Numbered from the stretch's first letter, positions 24,038 through 33,360 are shown. The stretch: DNA of 64,000 nucleotides from an uncultured Opitutia bacterium (GCA_903855985.1 CAIOAO010000105.1:1-64000); one strand, 5' to 3'. The notes: a model not told the origin generated them from the letters alone. Numbers and translations: made by a program.

Positions 24038-24892
24038 ATGTCCGCCACCCTCACCATCCTCGCCCCCGGCCTGCTCGGCGGCTCCGTGGCCCGCGCCGCG
24101 CGCACGCATGGCGCCGCCTCGCGCATCGTGCTCTGGGCGCGGCGGCCCGAGGTGCGGCTGAAGCTGCGCGAACAGCCGTGGTGTGACGCCGTGGCCGACA
24201 CGCCCGAGGAGGCCGTGCGCGGGTCCAACCTGGTCGTCATCGCCGCGCCCGTGGATCGCATTGTCCCGCTCATCCAGCAAATCGCGCCCCACCTCACCCC
24301 CGGCGCGATCGTCACCGACGTCGGCAGCGTGAAGGGCGAGATCGCCCGCCTCGGTCATGCCGCGCTCGGCGAACGCGCCCATTTCATCGGCTCCCACCCC
24401 ATGGCCGGCTCGGAAAAGACCGGCTGGGAACACGCCAGCGCCGGCCTCTTCGAGCGCCGCACCTGTTTTGTGACCCCGCTCGAGTCGAGCCAGCCGGCCG
24501 CCGTCGCGGCCGTGGTGCGCCTCTGGCACGAGCTGGGCGGCGAGCCCGTCACGCTCTCGCCCGACCAGCACGACGAGATTGTCGCCCACATCAGCCACCT
24601 GCCGCAGGTTCTGGCCTCGAGCCTCTGTGCGTTTCTGGCCAAGAAGGACCCGACCTGGCGCAACTACTCCGGCGGCGGGCTGCGCGACACCACCCGGATC
24701 GCCGCGAGCGACCCGCAGCTGTGGCGCACCATCCTCGAGCAGAACCGCGACGAGATTCTCCGCGCGCTCCGGCAGTACCAGGACGAGCTCCAGACCCTGC
24801 ATGCCGCGGTCTCCAATCGCGACTGGCTTGAGGTCATCGCGCGCCTCGAGCGCGGCAAGGCCTACCGCGACCAGTTCCGCCCGCTCCCCTGA
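24038..24892 (+). CDS. tyrA: Prephenate dehydrogenase
   Basis: A 284-residue NAD(P)-dependent enzyme of tyrosine synthesis. The Rossmann motif is APGLLGGSVARAA. Further hallmarks are VVIAAPVDRIVPLI, VTDVGSVKGEI, the substrate motif HFIGSHPMAGSEKTGW, PDQHDEIVAHISHLPQVLA and FRDTTRIA-like GGLRDTTRIAASDPQLW. Only the dehydrogenase domain is present; there is no chorismate mutase or ACT domain. It begins an aromatic-biosynthesis run with aroA. Confidence 0.94.
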   Translation: MSATLTILAPGLLGGSVARAARTHGAASRIVLWARRPEVRLKLREQPWCDAVADTPEEAVRGSNLVVIAAPVDRIVPLIQQIAPHLTPGAIVTDVGSVKGEIARLGHAALGERAHFIGSHPMAGSEKTGWEHASAGLFERRTCFVTPLESSQPAAVAAVVRLWHELGGEPVTLSPDQHDEIVAHISHLPQVLASSLCAFLAKKDPTWRNYSGGGLRDTTRIAASDPQLWRTILEQNRDEILRALRQYQDELQTLHAAVSNRDWLEVIARLERGKAYRDQFRPLP

Positions 24893-24927
24893 GCGCCCGC
24901 CCCCGCCTGCGCCGCTCCTCCTGGAAA

Positions 24928-24950
24928 AGTGTAACCCAATAGGTGACACT
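24928..24950. promoter_or_regulatory. Imperfect palindrome between tyrA and aroA
   Basis: AGTGTAACC and GGTGACACT form 9-bp arms with one mismatch around CAATA. It lies 90 bp before aroA. It could be an operator or a small repeat; no second copy was found in the window. Confidence 0.35.
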
Positions 24951-25039
24951 GGCCTTGGTGCGGGCCGGCCATTCGGCCGGGCTCGGGCGCGAAAAAACAC
25001 CTTGGCGCGGCGGGCGGGCTCATTGACGCTGGAGGTGCC

Positions 25040-26314
25040 ATGTCTCTGCCCGACCTGCTGCCGATCCGCCCGTTCACGCATCCCGTGCGCGGCGAGGTCA
25101 CGCTGCCCGGGTCGAAGAGCATCACCAACCGCGCACTCATCCTCGCGGCCTTGGCGGACGGCCCGGTCACGCTGACCAACGCGCTGTTCAGCCGGGACAC
25201 GGAGATAATGGCGGCGGCGCTCAACCAGCTCGGCATCACCGTCACCACCGACGCCTCGGCCCGGACCATGCACGTCGCCGGCTGCGGCGGGAAAATCCCG
25301 GTGGCCTCGGCCAAGCTCATGGTCGGCAATGCCGGCACCGCCGCCCGCTTTCTGACCGCCTTCGTCTGCCTGCGGCCGGGCGGCACCTATCATTTCGACA
25401 GCGACCCCGCGATGTACCGCCGTCCGATCGGTCCGCTGCTCGACGCCCTCGCCACCCAAGGCGCGAAGGCCAGTGCGCGGAATTTCCCCTTCACGCTGCA
25501 GACCGCGGGCCTGGCCGGCGGCGCGGTGGAGATCGATGCGTCCGAGAGCTCCCAGCTGCTCTCCGCCCTGCTGCTCATCGCGCCGCACGCCCGCTCCCCG
25601 CTCACGGTGAAATTGCAGGGCGGGACCGTGTCGAAGCCCTTCATCGCGATGACCGAGCGGATGCTCCGGCAGTTCGCCGAGTGCCCCCGGACCTACGCCA
25701 TCGAGGGCGACGCCTCGGCCGCGAGCTACTTTCTCGCCCTGCCGCTCGTGACCCGCGGCCAGCTCGCGCTGCCCGGTTACTCGATTGCCACCAGCCTGCA
25801 GGGGGACGTGGCGTTTGCCCCGGTGCTCGCGCCGGCCGGCCTGGCCGTGACGGAGATGGAGGACCGCCCCGGCGCGGATGCCTGGGTCGTGACCGGCGCG
25901 CCCCGCCGTGGCGTGACCGCGGATTTCAACGCGTTCTCCGACACCTTCCTCACCCTCGCGGCCATTGCGCCGCTGCTCACCGGGCCGACGAAAATCACCG
26001 GCATCGCGCACACGCGCAAGCAGGAGACCGACCGCGTGGCCGGGATGGCGCGCGAGCTGCGCAAGCTGGGCCAGGACGTGGTCGAGACCGAGGATTCGCT
26101 CACGATCACGCCGCGCCCGCTCCAGTCCGGCGTCGAAATCGAGACCTATCACGACCACCGCTTCGCCATGAGCTTCGGCATCCTCGGCTGCCACAACCTC
26201 CACGGCGACGGCCGGCCGTGGCTCTCCATCCAGGATCCCGCCTGCTGCGCGAAGACGTTTCCCCACTTTTTTGAGTTGCTGGAGTCGCTCCGGCAAAAGT
26301 CACTCGCCCCCTGA
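25040..26314 (+). CDS. aroA: 3-phosphoshikimate 1-carboxyvinyltransferase (EPSP synthase)
   Basis: A 424-residue enzyme joining shikimate-3-phosphate and PEP. Hallmarks: LPGSKSITNRALILAALADGP, the GNAGTAARFLTAF motif, ESSQLLSALLLIAP, EGDASAASYFLA, DFNAFSDTFLTLAA and TYHDHRFAMSFGI. The strong ribosome-binding site GGAGGTGCC directly before the ATG supports the start. Its stop overlaps the cmk start (TGATG), so it is coupled to cmk. Confidence 0.96.
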   Translation: MSLPDLLPIRPFTHPVRGEVTLPGSKSITNRALILAALADGPVTLTNALFSRDTEIMAAALNQLGITVTTDASARTMHVAGCGGKIPVASAKLMVGNAGTAARFLTAFVCLRPGGTYHFDSDPAMYRRPIGPLLDALATQGAKASARNFPFTLQTAGLAGGAVEIDASESSQLLSALLLIAPHARSPLTVKLQGGTVSKPFIAMTERMLRQFAECPRTYAIEGDASAASYFLALPLVTRGQLALPGYSIATSLQGDVAFAPVLAPAGLAVTEMEDRPGADAWVVTGAPRRGVTADFNAFSDTFLTLAAIAPLLTGPTKITGIAHTRKQETDRVAGMARELRKLGQDVVETEDSLTITPRPLQSGVEIETYHDHRFAMSFGILGCHNLHGDGRPWLSIQDPACCAKTFPHFFELLESLRQKSLAP

Positions 26315-26985
26315 TGGCCACCGCCCCCTTCATCATTGTCGCCATCGACGGCGGCGCCGCCTCCGGCAAGTCGTCCTCCTCGCGCACGCTCGGCGAGCAG
26401 TTCGACCTGCTGCACGTGGACACCGGCTCGTACTACCGGGCGCTCACGGCGGAGATGATCCGCCAGGGCGTGAAACCCGACGACCTGCCGGGGCTGCGGT
26501 CCGCGCTCGCCGGGCTGAAGCTCGGCACCCGGCTCAACGGCCGCTCGGCCGAGATGGAGATCGGCGGCCGCGTGGCCGGCGAGGAGATCCGCAGCCGCGA
26601 GGTCAATGATGCCGTGTCCCACTTTGCCGCGATTCCGGAGCTGCGGACGGCCTTGCTGACCTACCAGCGCGGACTCGCCGACGTGGCCCGCGCCCGGGGC
26701 TTTCACGGGCTCGTGATGGAAGGCCGCGACATCGGCTCGGTGATTTTTCCCGCGGCGGACTTCCGGTTCTTCCTGCATGCCGACGCGGGCGAGCGCGAGC
26801 GCCGGCGCGCGGGCCAGGGGTTGCAGGACCAGATCCGCGAGCGCGACCGCATCGACTCCTCCCGGAAGACTTCGCCGCTCACCTGCCCGGACGGGGCGAC
26901 GTCAATCAACACCACCCACGTCACCCTCGACCAGGTCGTGCAACAGATGGCCGCCGCCCTCGCCACCAAGCTCCGCCCCGCATGA
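26314..26985 (+). CDS. cmk: Cytidylate kinase
   Basis: A 223-residue (d)CMP kinase. P-loop IDGGAASGKSSSSRTLGEQ, LHVDTGSYYRALTAEMI, the CMP-binding insert and GLVMEGRDIGSVIFPAADFRFFLHADAGERERRR with a following lid. It is coupled to aroA upstream and to the plsC-type gene downstream through ATGA overlaps; an aroA-cmk linkage occurs widely in bacteria. Confidence 0.94.
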   Translation: MATAPFIIVAIDGGAASGKSSSSRTLGEQFDLLHVDTGSYYRALTAEMIRQGVKPDDLPGLRSALAGLKLGTRLNGRSAEMEIGGRVAGEEIRSREVNDAVSHFAAIPELRTALLTYQRGLADVARARGFHGLVMEGRDIGSVIFPAADFRFFLHADAGERERRRAGQGLQDQIRERDRIDSSRKTSPLTCPDGATSINTTHVTLDQVVQQMAAALATKLRPA

Positions 26986-27641
26986 ACCGGTCCTACCAGC
27001 AGGTGGAAATGCGGCCGGTGTACGGTTTTTTCCATTATCTCACGGCCGTGCTGTACGATATCGCCTTTCGCGGCGAGGTCGCCGGCCTGGAAAACCTGCC
27101 CCGCGCGGGCTCGTTCCTGCTCGCGGCCAACCATGCGAGTTACCTCGATCCGTTCCTGATCGGCGCGCAAGTCGAGCGCCAGATCGCTTTCTTCGCGCGC
27201 AAGACCCTGTGGAAGCCCGGGCTTTCCTCGTGGTGGCTCGACCTGGTCGGCACCATCCCCGTGGACCGCGATGGCGGGCAGGCCTTGAGTGCGATCAAGC
27301 GCGTGTTGCGGGCCCTGAAGGATGACCGGGGGCTGATTCTTTTTCCCGAGGGCACCCGCACGCCGGATGGCAACCTGCAAACCCCCAAGCCGGGCGTGGG
27401 CATGATTGCCTGCAGCACCCAGGTGCCCGTGGTCCCCGTGCGGATTTTCGGTTCCTACCAGGCCATGGGCAAGGGCCAGGGCCTCCGGTTCGACACACCC
27501 ATCACGATTGTCTTCGGCCGGCCGATCAGCCCAGCGGAGTATGACGATCCCACCGCGGGCAAGGAGCGCTACCAGGTCGCCAGCAATCGCATCATGGCCA
27601 GGATCGCCCTGCTCCAGGAACCGCCGGTGCGGGTGATCTAG
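26982..27641 (+). CDS. plsC: 1-acyl-sn-glycerol-3-phosphate acyltransferase
   Basis: A 219-residue membrane-associated LPLAT enzyme that makes phosphatidic acid. Block I is FLLAANHASYLDPFLIGAQV (NHxxxxD), block II FFARKTLWKPGLSSWWLDLVG, block III LILFPEGTRTPDGNL (FPEGTR) and block IV VPVVPVRIFGSYQAM. The start overlaps the cmk stop by 4 bp (ATGA). It closes the aroA-cmk-plsC operon and is convergent with trpS 7 bp away. Confidence 0.93.
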   Translation: MNRSYQQVEMRPVYGFFHYLTAVLYDIAFRGEVAGLENLPRAGSFLLAANHASYLDPFLIGAQVERQIAFFARKTLWKPGLSSWWLDLVGTIPVDRDGGQALSAIKRVLRALKDDRGLILFPEGTRTPDGNLQTPKPGVGMIACSTQVPVVPVRIFGSYQAMGKGQGLRFDTPITIVFGRPISPAEYDDPTAGKERYQVASNRIMARIALLQEPPVRVI

Positions 27642-27648
27642 GCGGCCG

Positions 27649-28614
27649 TCACTCCAGCCCGCTCGCCTTGCGGGCGCGCTTGAGGACCACGCTGGCCACC
27701 GCGCGGGCGCGCGTCGCGCCGTCGCGCAGCACACTCTCGACGTAATCCGGATTGGCCGCGAGTTCCGCCCGCCGCGCCCGGGCAACGGTGAAGTAGCCCC
27801 AATAGTGTTCAAACAGCGCCTTCTTCAGGTCGCCGTAGCCGAGCCCGCCGGCGCGCAGCCGGTTTTCGTAGTCGAGGGCGACCGCGGCGGGCGCCACCAG
27901 CCGCAGCAGCTGGATGGCAAGGTTCTTGTCGGCGTCGGGCTTCGGCTCCGCGGGCGTGCGGCTGTCCATCTTGATGCCCATGATTTTTTTCCGGAGCACC
28001 GCCTCGTCGCCGAAGATCTCGATCGTGTTGCCGTAGCTCTTGCTCATTTTCTGGCCGTCGAGGCCGGGCACCACCGCCACCTCGTCGCGAATCACGGGCT
28101 CGGGTACGACCAGCGTCTCGCCGTAGGCCTCGTTGAACTTGATCGCCATGTCGCGCGTCATCTCGACGTGCTGCTTCTGGTCGCGGCCGACCGGCACCTT
28201 CTGGGTGTCGTAAAGCAGTATGTCCGCGGCCATGAGCACCGGGTAGGCAAAGAGGCCGAAGTTGGCGGCGATGCCCTTCGCGGTCTTGTCCTTGAAGCTG
28301 TGGGCGCGCTCCAGCAGGCCCATCGGCGTGAGTGAGCCGATCATCCAGGTGAGCTCGCAGACCTCGGGCACGTCGCTCTGCCGCCAGAAGACGCTCTTTT
28401 GCGGGTCCAGGCCGCAAGCCAGCCAGTCCAGCGCGATGCCCCGCGTGTGGGCCCGGCGCTCCGCCGGGTTGGTCACCGTCGTCATCGAGTGGTAGTCGGC
28501 GATGAAATAGAAGCAGTCCCCCTGCGCCTGGGCCTCGATGGCGGGTCGCATGGCGCCAAAGTAGTTGCCAATGTGGAGGGAGCCGGAGGGCGTGATGCCG
28601 GTAAGGGTGCGCAT
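27649..28614 (-). CDS. trpS: Tryptophanyl-tRNA synthetase
   Basis: A 321-residue class I synthetase. The HIGH-type motif is TPSGSLHIGNYFGAM, the substrate region contains YFIADYHSMTT and the KMSKS loop is GQKMSKSYGNTI. Also typical are PVLMAADILLYDT and VGRDQKQHVEMTRDMA. Size (about 320-340) is normal. It is a single-gene unit facing plsC. Confidence 0.96.
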   Translation of the reverse strand: MRTLTGITPSGSLHIGNYFGAMRPAIEAQAQGDCFYFIADYHSMTTVTNPAERRAHTRGIALDWLACGLDPQKSVFWRQSDVPEVCELTWMIGSLTPMGLLERAHSFKDKTAKGIAANFGLFAYPVLMAADILLYDTQKVPVGRDQKQHVEMTRDMAIKFNEAYGETLVVPEPVIRDEVAVVPGLDGQKMSKSYGNTIEIFGDEAVLRKKIMGIKMDSRTPAEPKPDADKNLAIQLLRLVAPAAVALDYENRLRAGGLGYGDLKKALFEHYWGYFTVARARRAELAANPDYVESVLRDGATRARAVASVVLKRARKASGLE

Positions 28615-28650
28615 GGGAGGGATGAGCTTCGCGGAAGGCGCCGGCCGGCG

Positions 28651-29334
28651 TCAATCCCGGCGCGGCAGCGTGGACAGGTGCTGGCGGCTGTGGGCGATGG
28701 TCGCGGCCGGCAGAAAACCGCCGAAGGCCGTGAGCGGCATCACTAGGGACCGCGGGCCCAGCAGGGTGCCGGGCTGCAGCACGGCGTTGCACCCCACCTC
28801 GGACCGGTCGCCCACGATCGCGCCGAATTTTCTCAGGCCGGTGTCAACCACCACGCCGCCGGGCAGGTGCACACTGACGTTTTTCTGGTCGAGCCGGACA
28901 TTGGAGCAGATCACGCCCGCGCCAAAATGCGCGCCGTTGCCGAGGATTGAGTCGCCCACGTAGTTGAAATGCGGCGTCTGCACCCGGTTCATGAGGAGGC
29001 AGTTCTTGAACTCGCAGGCGTTGCCGAGGACGCAGCTCTCGCCGACGATGACATTGCCCCGGATGAACGCCCCGGGGCGGATCTCGGTGTTCGCGCCGAT
29101 CCACGCCGGGCCGATGATCGTGGCCGTGTGTGGGAGGACGACGGTCGGGTGCAGATAGACAAAGCCCTCCACATGCACGCCCGGCGGCAGCTGCCGCATG
29201 GGCTGGTCGAACTGGTGGGCCGCCAGCGCGGGTGCGATGCCCTTCAGCCACTCCCACGGCGCAGCTTCGGCGGGAAAAGCCGGGGCAAAGGACGCCAACG
29301 AGGCGGGCAGGGCGAAGAAATCGGAGGCTTTCAC
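28651..29334 (-). CDS. Left-handed beta-helix acyltransferase-like protein (GlmU C-terminal type)
   Basis: About 227 residues. After an N-terminal helical segment (LKGIAPALAAHQFDQPM) comes a long series of hexapeptide repeats: VYLHPTVVLPHTATIIGPAWIG, NTEIRPGAFIRGNVIVGESCVLG, NACEFKNCLLMN and SILGNGAHFGAGVICSNVRL. It resembles the acetyltransferase half of GlmU and other nucleotide-sugar LbH enzymes but has no uridyltransferase half. A GTG start at 29334 (VKASDFFALP) is preferred; the frame continues to 29370 from another start without family-like sequence. Substrate unknown. Confidence 0.78.
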   Translation of the reverse strand: MKASDFFALPASLASFAPAFPAEAAPWEWLKGIAPALAAHQFDQPMRQLPPGVHVEGFVYLHPTVVLPHTATIIGPAWIGANTEIRPGAFIRGNVIVGESCVLGNACEFKNCLLMNRVQTPHFNYVGDSILGNGAHFGAGVICSNVRLDQKNVSVHLPGGVVVDTGLRKFGAIVGDRSEVGCNAVLQPGTLLGPRSLVMPLTAFGGFLPAATIAHSRQHLSTLPRRD

Positions 29335-29553
29335 GCGGCAAAGTAAGGGCGGTCTGCCGGCCCGTCGCAACGCGCGAATCAGCCCATCCGGACGGCGACG
29401 GGCACCCTGGCGCCGGCACCCGCCGAATACCCCCTTGACGGTCTAGGGGTACTGGCATTGGCTGAAGCAACCCTTCACCCGATTGCGTGTCGCAATGGGC
29501 CGCCGCCCGGGACATATCTGACTGGCGGTCCCCGCCCCAGCTCCCTCCCCACC

Positions 29554-30084
29554 ATGAAAAAAAGCCTCCCCCTCCTCGGCGCCGCCCTCGGGCTCGCCTT
29601 GCTCATCACCGGTTGCGAAACCGACAACGCGGCTGCCCGCATCCAGGAAAAATCCGCCGTCTATGCCTCCCTGAAGCCGTGGCAGAAAAAGTACATTGAT
29701 ACCGGCGTCGTGGCGGTGAACTTCACCCCGGACATGGTTTATATGGCGGTCGGCAATCCCTCGACCAAGCAGCCCACCGGGGACGGTGAAGTGTGGGTCT
29801 ATAAGCGCTATTATCCCACGGTCGCCGCCAGCAAGGTGAAGTACAAGCTGAGCTCCGAGAACCAGCTGGGCGCCGGCCGGGTCATCGGTGGTGTTCTCCA
29901 GGAATCCAATGGCACCGGCGGCTCACGGGTCGCGGGTTCAGCCCAAGGCGGCGCCGGTCAAAGCATCAGCACCACCGGCGGTCCCCAGGGCGGCTCGATG
30001 GAACCGGCGGACCTGCAGTCCTACACGCTCACCATCACCTTTGCCAAGGGGGTCGTGGCCAATCTGAACCTTGATCCGAATTAA
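29554..30084 (+). CDS. Lipoprotein of unknown function
   Basis: A 176-residue protein with a lipoprotein signal, MKKSLPLLGAALGLALLITG followed by the lipobox cysteine (LITGC). The mature part contains KPWQKKYIDTGVVAVNFTPDMVYMAVGNP, a pattern like BamE/SmpA-type or DUF-type outer-membrane lipoproteins, and GEVWVYKRYYP. A Gly/Ser-rich stretch (GTGGSRVAGSAQGGAG) precedes the last strand LTITFAKGVVANLNLD. A strong terminator follows at 30111. The upstream 90 bp include TTGACG near 29434, a possible -35 box. Confidence 0.78.
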   Translation: MKKSLPLLGAALGLALLITGCETDNAAARIQEKSAVYASLKPWQKKYIDTGVVAVNFTPDMVYMAVGNPSTKQPTGDGEVWVYKRYYPTVAASKVKYKLSSENQLGAGRVIGGVLQESNGTGGSRVAGSAQGGAGQSISTTGGPQGGSMEPADLQSYTLTITFAKGVVANLNLDPN

Positions 30085-30110
30085 TTCCCTGCCATCGCTT
30101 TAGAACGAAA

Positions 30111-30139
30111 AAGACCCCCGGTTTAGCACCGGGGGTCTT
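30111..30139. terminator. Strong intrinsic terminator hairpin
   Basis: AAGACCCCCGG and CCGGGGGTCTT form an 11-bp stem with a 7-base loop, followed by CCCC on the plus strand and preceded by an A-tract, so it can act in both directions. A sister hairpin with the same stem core is at 33334-33360. Confidence 0.85.
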
Positions 30140-30607
30140 CCCCGGCTTCATGGCGGTGCGGCAGGTGGGGTGCGGTCGCCAAGGCTTGCGGGAATTCCAT
30201 CTGCCGGAGGGTGGATTTTTCCAGAGTCACGTCCTCGTCCGTCACGGGTGTCCATACGTGCACTGTCACCAGGCCCCGATTGTACTGACCGCCATAAAGA
30301 CCATGATGTCACGGGTGATTTCGCTCAGGCCGCCTTCCTTTAGGTCACCCGCCCGCACTTCAATCGCAACATGCATGCGAGAAACGCTCCGGGGGCTTCG
30401 AGCGATGCGAAAGTCATCGGAGAATTTGCCGGCCCGCCTTGAGTTTGGCCGCAGGGCGGAATCCACGAAGCCTGGGGAGCGGGAAGGAGCGACGCAGCGA
30501 CCAGGCGAGGTTGGCGCGGGTCTCGCGCAAGGCCCGGGCCAGCCTCTGGCCGGCGGCGCCGCATCACCAATCTTGACAGTCTCCCGGTTCGCTTGGCTTC
30601 TAATTCC
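30140..30607. other. Stretch without a supported gene
   Basis: About 470 bp between the terminator and the first ACP gene. On the minus strand two short frames join by a GTGA overlap at about 30266: one ends GGLSEITRDIMVFMAVSTIGAW, the other starts VTVHVWTPVTDEDVTLEKST and runs into the terminator. Their amino-acid make-up is protein-like but neither matches a family I know, so they may be remnants. On the plus strand TTGACA (30573-30578) precedes the ACP gene by 30 bp and could be a -35 box. Confidence 0.4.
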
Positions 30608-30970
30608 ATGAGCGATTCCTATCCTATTGCGGATGATCTGCGCGCCACGCTGCGCGGATTTCCCGAGGAAACCGTGCAGGCTTGCGCCGAATTCAAGGCT
30701 ACCAAGAGCCCGACAGCCTTCGATCGGGCGCTGCTCGGGCTACTCCATCATCACCTGAGTCCCAAGCCGCCACGACCCCTCTCCACCTACCCGGGCACCA
30801 CCCCCTTGGTCGCAGAGCTGGGACTGGACTCCATCACGATGGTGGAGCTGACCTTCATTTTCGAGGACCTCTTCCAAGCCAAACTGCCCCAAGAGGAACT
30901 CGTCAAGATCGTGACGATCGACGATCTCCGCGCCCTGCTCCACCGCTCGCTGCCCGGAGCGCCGGCCTGA
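30608..30970 (+). CDS. Acyl carrier protein (ACP 1)
   Basis: A 120-residue stand-alone carrier protein. The phosphopantetheine site is LGLDSITMVELTFIFEDLF, serine 75. The ACP fold covers about residues 40-115, and an extra N-terminal helical part (DDLRATLRGFPEETVQACAEF) precedes it. The stop overlaps the ketosynthase start (TGATG), so the two work together. The ATG at 30608 is preferred over an in-frame TTG five codons upstream. It is clearly not the housekeeping AcpP, which is shorter and more acidic. Confidence 0.88.
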   Translation: MSDSYPIADDLRATLRGFPEETVQACAEFKATKSPTAFDRALLGLLHHHLSPKPPRPLSTYPGTTPLVAELGLDSITMVELTFIFEDLFQAKLPQEELVKIVTIDDLRALLHRSLPGAPA

Positions 30971-32265
30971 TGAACGCGACCGTGGGCGCGCGCCGGGTGG
31001 TCATCAGCGGGCTCGGTTTCATCTCGAGCATCGGCAACGAAACCACGGAGGTGACCCGGAGCCTGCGTGAGCTGCGGCACGGGCTAGCCTCGCATGAGTT
31101 CCTGCCCGGGCAGGATCTTCCGGTTAAAGTCGCGGGCACCATCAAGGGCTTCGACACGCGCTCAACCCACCACGCCGAATGGCACTGGCCGGCGCGCTAC
31201 AGCTTCACCCGTGACCTCCTGCGCAGCCTGCCACCGCACGGCCTGCATGCCTTCTGCGCGGTCGAGCAGCTCGTGGCCGACGCCCGGCTGACGCCGGAAT
31301 TGCTGGCCGACGGTGAGACCGGCCTGTTCACCGCCTCCGCCGGCTCCCCGTTCCTGCAGCGCCACTATCTCAACATGCTGCACGAATCGGCCGGCGCCCG
31401 CATGCATCCGATGGGCGTGGTCAGCACCATCCCAGGCACGCTCAACTTCAACCTCGCCCCGCACTACCACATCAAGGGCGGGGTCTGCGGCTTCGTCTCC
31501 GCCTGCGCGTCAACGGCCCACGCCATCGGTTACGCCAGCGACGATATCCGCCGCGGCCGGCAACAGCGCATCCTGGTGGTCGGGGCCGAGGATCTCAGCT
31601 GCGAGTCCACGTATTCGTTCCAAGGCATGCGGGCCCTTTCACGCAACCCCGATCCCGCCACGGCCTCGCGGCCCTTTGACCGCGATCGCGACGGATTTGT
31701 CGGCACCGGCGGCTCCGCCGCGCTGCTGCTCGAGGAGGCGGCCAGCGCTCAGGCCCGCGGGGCGCCCATCTACGGCGAACTGCTTGGCTGGGGCCAGGCT
31801 TCCGACGGCTACAACATGGCCATCGCCGAGCCCGACGGCCGCGGCCTAACCGAGGCCATGCTCCGCGCGCTGGTGGACGCCGGGATCACACCGGGCGACG
31901 TGGACTACATCAACGCCCATGGCACCTCGACGCCCAACGGGGACCTTTCGGAGCTTCGCGCCATCAAGTCCGTTTTCAATTCGGTGGGCGCCAGCCCGGC
32001 GATCAGCAGCACGAAGGCCCTGACCGGCCACGCGCTCTCGATGGCCTCGGCCCTGGAAACCGGTTTCTGCGCCCTCGCCCTGCGGGACGGCTTCACGCCC
32101 GGCCAGGCCCATCTCGTCAACCCCGACCCGGAATGCGAGGGCCTACACCTGCCCCGCCACACCCTATCCATGGCCCCGGAGATCATCCTAAAAAACAGCA
32201 GCGGCTTCGGCGGCAGCAATGTTTCCCTCGTGCTGCAGCGCTGGCCCGCTGGCCGGGCCAGCTGA
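30970..32265 (+). CDS. Beta-ketoacyl-ACP synthase (FabF/FabB type)
   Basis: A 431-residue condensing enzyme. The catalytic triad is intact: Cys179 in FVSACASTAHAIG, His317 in INAHGTSTPNGD, and Lys349/His354 in STKALTGHALSMA. The last Gly-rich strand KNSSGFGGSNVSLVL is typical. The N-terminal RRVVISGLGFISSIGN is normal for KAS II. It is translationally coupled to ACP 1 and followed 7 bp later by a glycosyltransferase, so it probably belongs to a dedicated lipid or polyketide-like pathway rather than to bulk fatty-acid synthesis. No ketoreductase or dehydratase lies beside it. Confidence 0.9.
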   Translation: MNATVGARRVVISGLGFISSIGNETTEVTRSLRELRHGLASHEFLPGQDLPVKVAGTIKGFDTRSTHHAEWHWPARYSFTRDLLRSLPPHGLHAFCAVEQLVADARLTPELLADGETGLFTASAGSPFLQRHYLNMLHESAGARMHPMGVVSTIPGTLNFNLAPHYHIKGGVCGFVSACASTAHAIGYASDDIRRGRQQRILVVGAEDLSCESTYSFQGMRALSRNPDPATASRPFDRDRDGFVGTGGSAALLLEEAASAQARGAPIYGELLGWGQASDGYNMAIAEPDGRGLTEAMLRALVDAGITPGDVDYINAHGTSTPNGDLSELRAIKSVFNSVGASPAISSTKALTGHALSMASALETGFCALALRDGFTPGQAHLVNPDPECEGLHLPRHTLSMAPEIILKNSSGFGGSNVSLVLQRWPAGRAS

Positions 32266-32272
32266 CTCTCGC

Positions 32273-33217
32273 ATGCACAGGCTATCCCAGACCGAAGTTT
32301 ACAGCTCAACCGACCGCTGTCTCGCCTTTGCCAGGACGCTCCCGCCCTCGTCACCGCGGCCGCTCACGCCGGTGCATTTTTTCTGGCAGGGCCGCGCGTT
32401 CAGCGCCAAGGCGGCCCTCTGCCTCCGATCCTTCCTGGCCACGCAGGACCCGCGGTGCTTTCGAGCTTGGTTATGGCTGGAAGACGAAACCGCGTTCAGC
32501 CAGGCCGCGCGCAATCCCTATCTCGCCCCCCTGTTGCCCCACCTGAACGTCCAGCGGTATGATTGGGCGGAACTCTCCCGCGGCACACCGCTTGCGAACC
32601 GCCCGTGGACCCGTTCCCTGGCCCCGGCCGCGCGTTCCGATCTCGCGCACCTCGTCTGCCTCGCCCGGTATGGAGGTTGCTACTCCGACCTCGACGCCCT
32701 GTTTCTGCGCGACCTTGGCCCACTCCTGGACTTGGCTGGCGACGCGGAGTTTTGCTTTCAATGGGGCGCCGTGGCGCGGGGCACCAACGCCTTCTGCCGC
32801 CACCGCGCCGCGGGAGCCATGATCGAGTCCCTCATGTGCCGGGCGGACACCGCCCAAACCGCCCATCCCACCCACCTGCTGGACTTCACGTTCGCACCCG
32901 AGGAACTGCTGTTGCTGCCCGTGGGCTTGTTCTCACCGCTATGGCTGCATGACGACGGGCATGAGCGGTGCAGGGCCGCGCCCTTCCGGCATTTTTCCGG
33001 CTTCTACCGCAAATTCGGCTGGTTTCACCGGCGGCCCGCGACGACGGTCACCCTCAGCTCGTTTTTTCCCGGTGCGTTCACCTACCATTGGCACGGCCAG
33101 TGGGCCGCGCCCGAGCACGCCGACTCCTATGCGGGGTTGCTCGACCAGGATTGCCGCGCCCGGCTGGCCTTGCTCGGCTCGCTTCCCGCCTTCGGCACAC
33201 GATCGGCCCAGGCATGA
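32273..33217 (+). CDS. DXD-motif glycosyltransferase (Gly_transf_sug type)
   Basis: A 314-residue protein. TPVHFFWQGRAFSAKAALCLRSF and ARSDLAHLVCLARYGGCYSDLDALFLRDL are diagnostic of the family of capsular and Och1-type transferases; the metal-nucleotide DXD motif is D139-L-D141. The C-terminal half contains the SFFPGAFTYHWHGQW motif, typical for this fold (H.W.GSW-like). No membrane helix is visible, so it is cytoplasmic or peripheral. It is the last gene of the ACP-KAS operon, suggesting sugar transfer onto the ACP/KAS product; that link is inference. Confidence 0.85.
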   Translation: MHRLSQTEVYSSTDRCLAFARTLPPSSPRPLTPVHFFWQGRAFSAKAALCLRSFLATQDPRCFRAWLWLEDETAFSQAARNPYLAPLLPHLNVQRYDWAELSRGTPLANRPWTRSLAPAARSDLAHLVCLARYGGCYSDLDALFLRDLGPLLDLAGDAEFCFQWGAVARGTNAFCRHRAAGAMIESLMCRADTAQTAHPTHLLDFTFAPEELLLLPVGLFSPLWLHDDGHERCRAAPFRHFSGFYRKFGWFHRRPATTVTLSSFFPGAFTYHWHGQWAAPEHADSYAGLLDQDCRARLALLGSLPAFGTRSAQA

Positions 33218-33333
33218 TCACCGCCACCCGCCATTTTCACGCCACCTTCCTGTCCGGCTGGTGGCGCTGGCCGCACCGGTCAACTAACCCAACTTATGCA
33301 AGCCCTCTCCCCTGTCGCACTTAGACGCAAAAA

Positions 33334-33360
33334 GACCCCCGGAGTCGCCTCCGGGGGTCT
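33334..33360. terminator. Intrinsic terminator after the ACP/KAS/GT operon
   Basis: AGACCCCCGGAG and CTCCGGGGGTCT form a perfect 12-bp stem with a 3-base loop, preceded by GCAAAA on the plus strand; bidirectional because tRNA-Gly converges from the other side. Confidence 0.85.

Noticed and set aside
23915-26296. A 793-codon open frame on the minus strand
   Set aside because: Antisense to tyrA and aroA, both clearly real.
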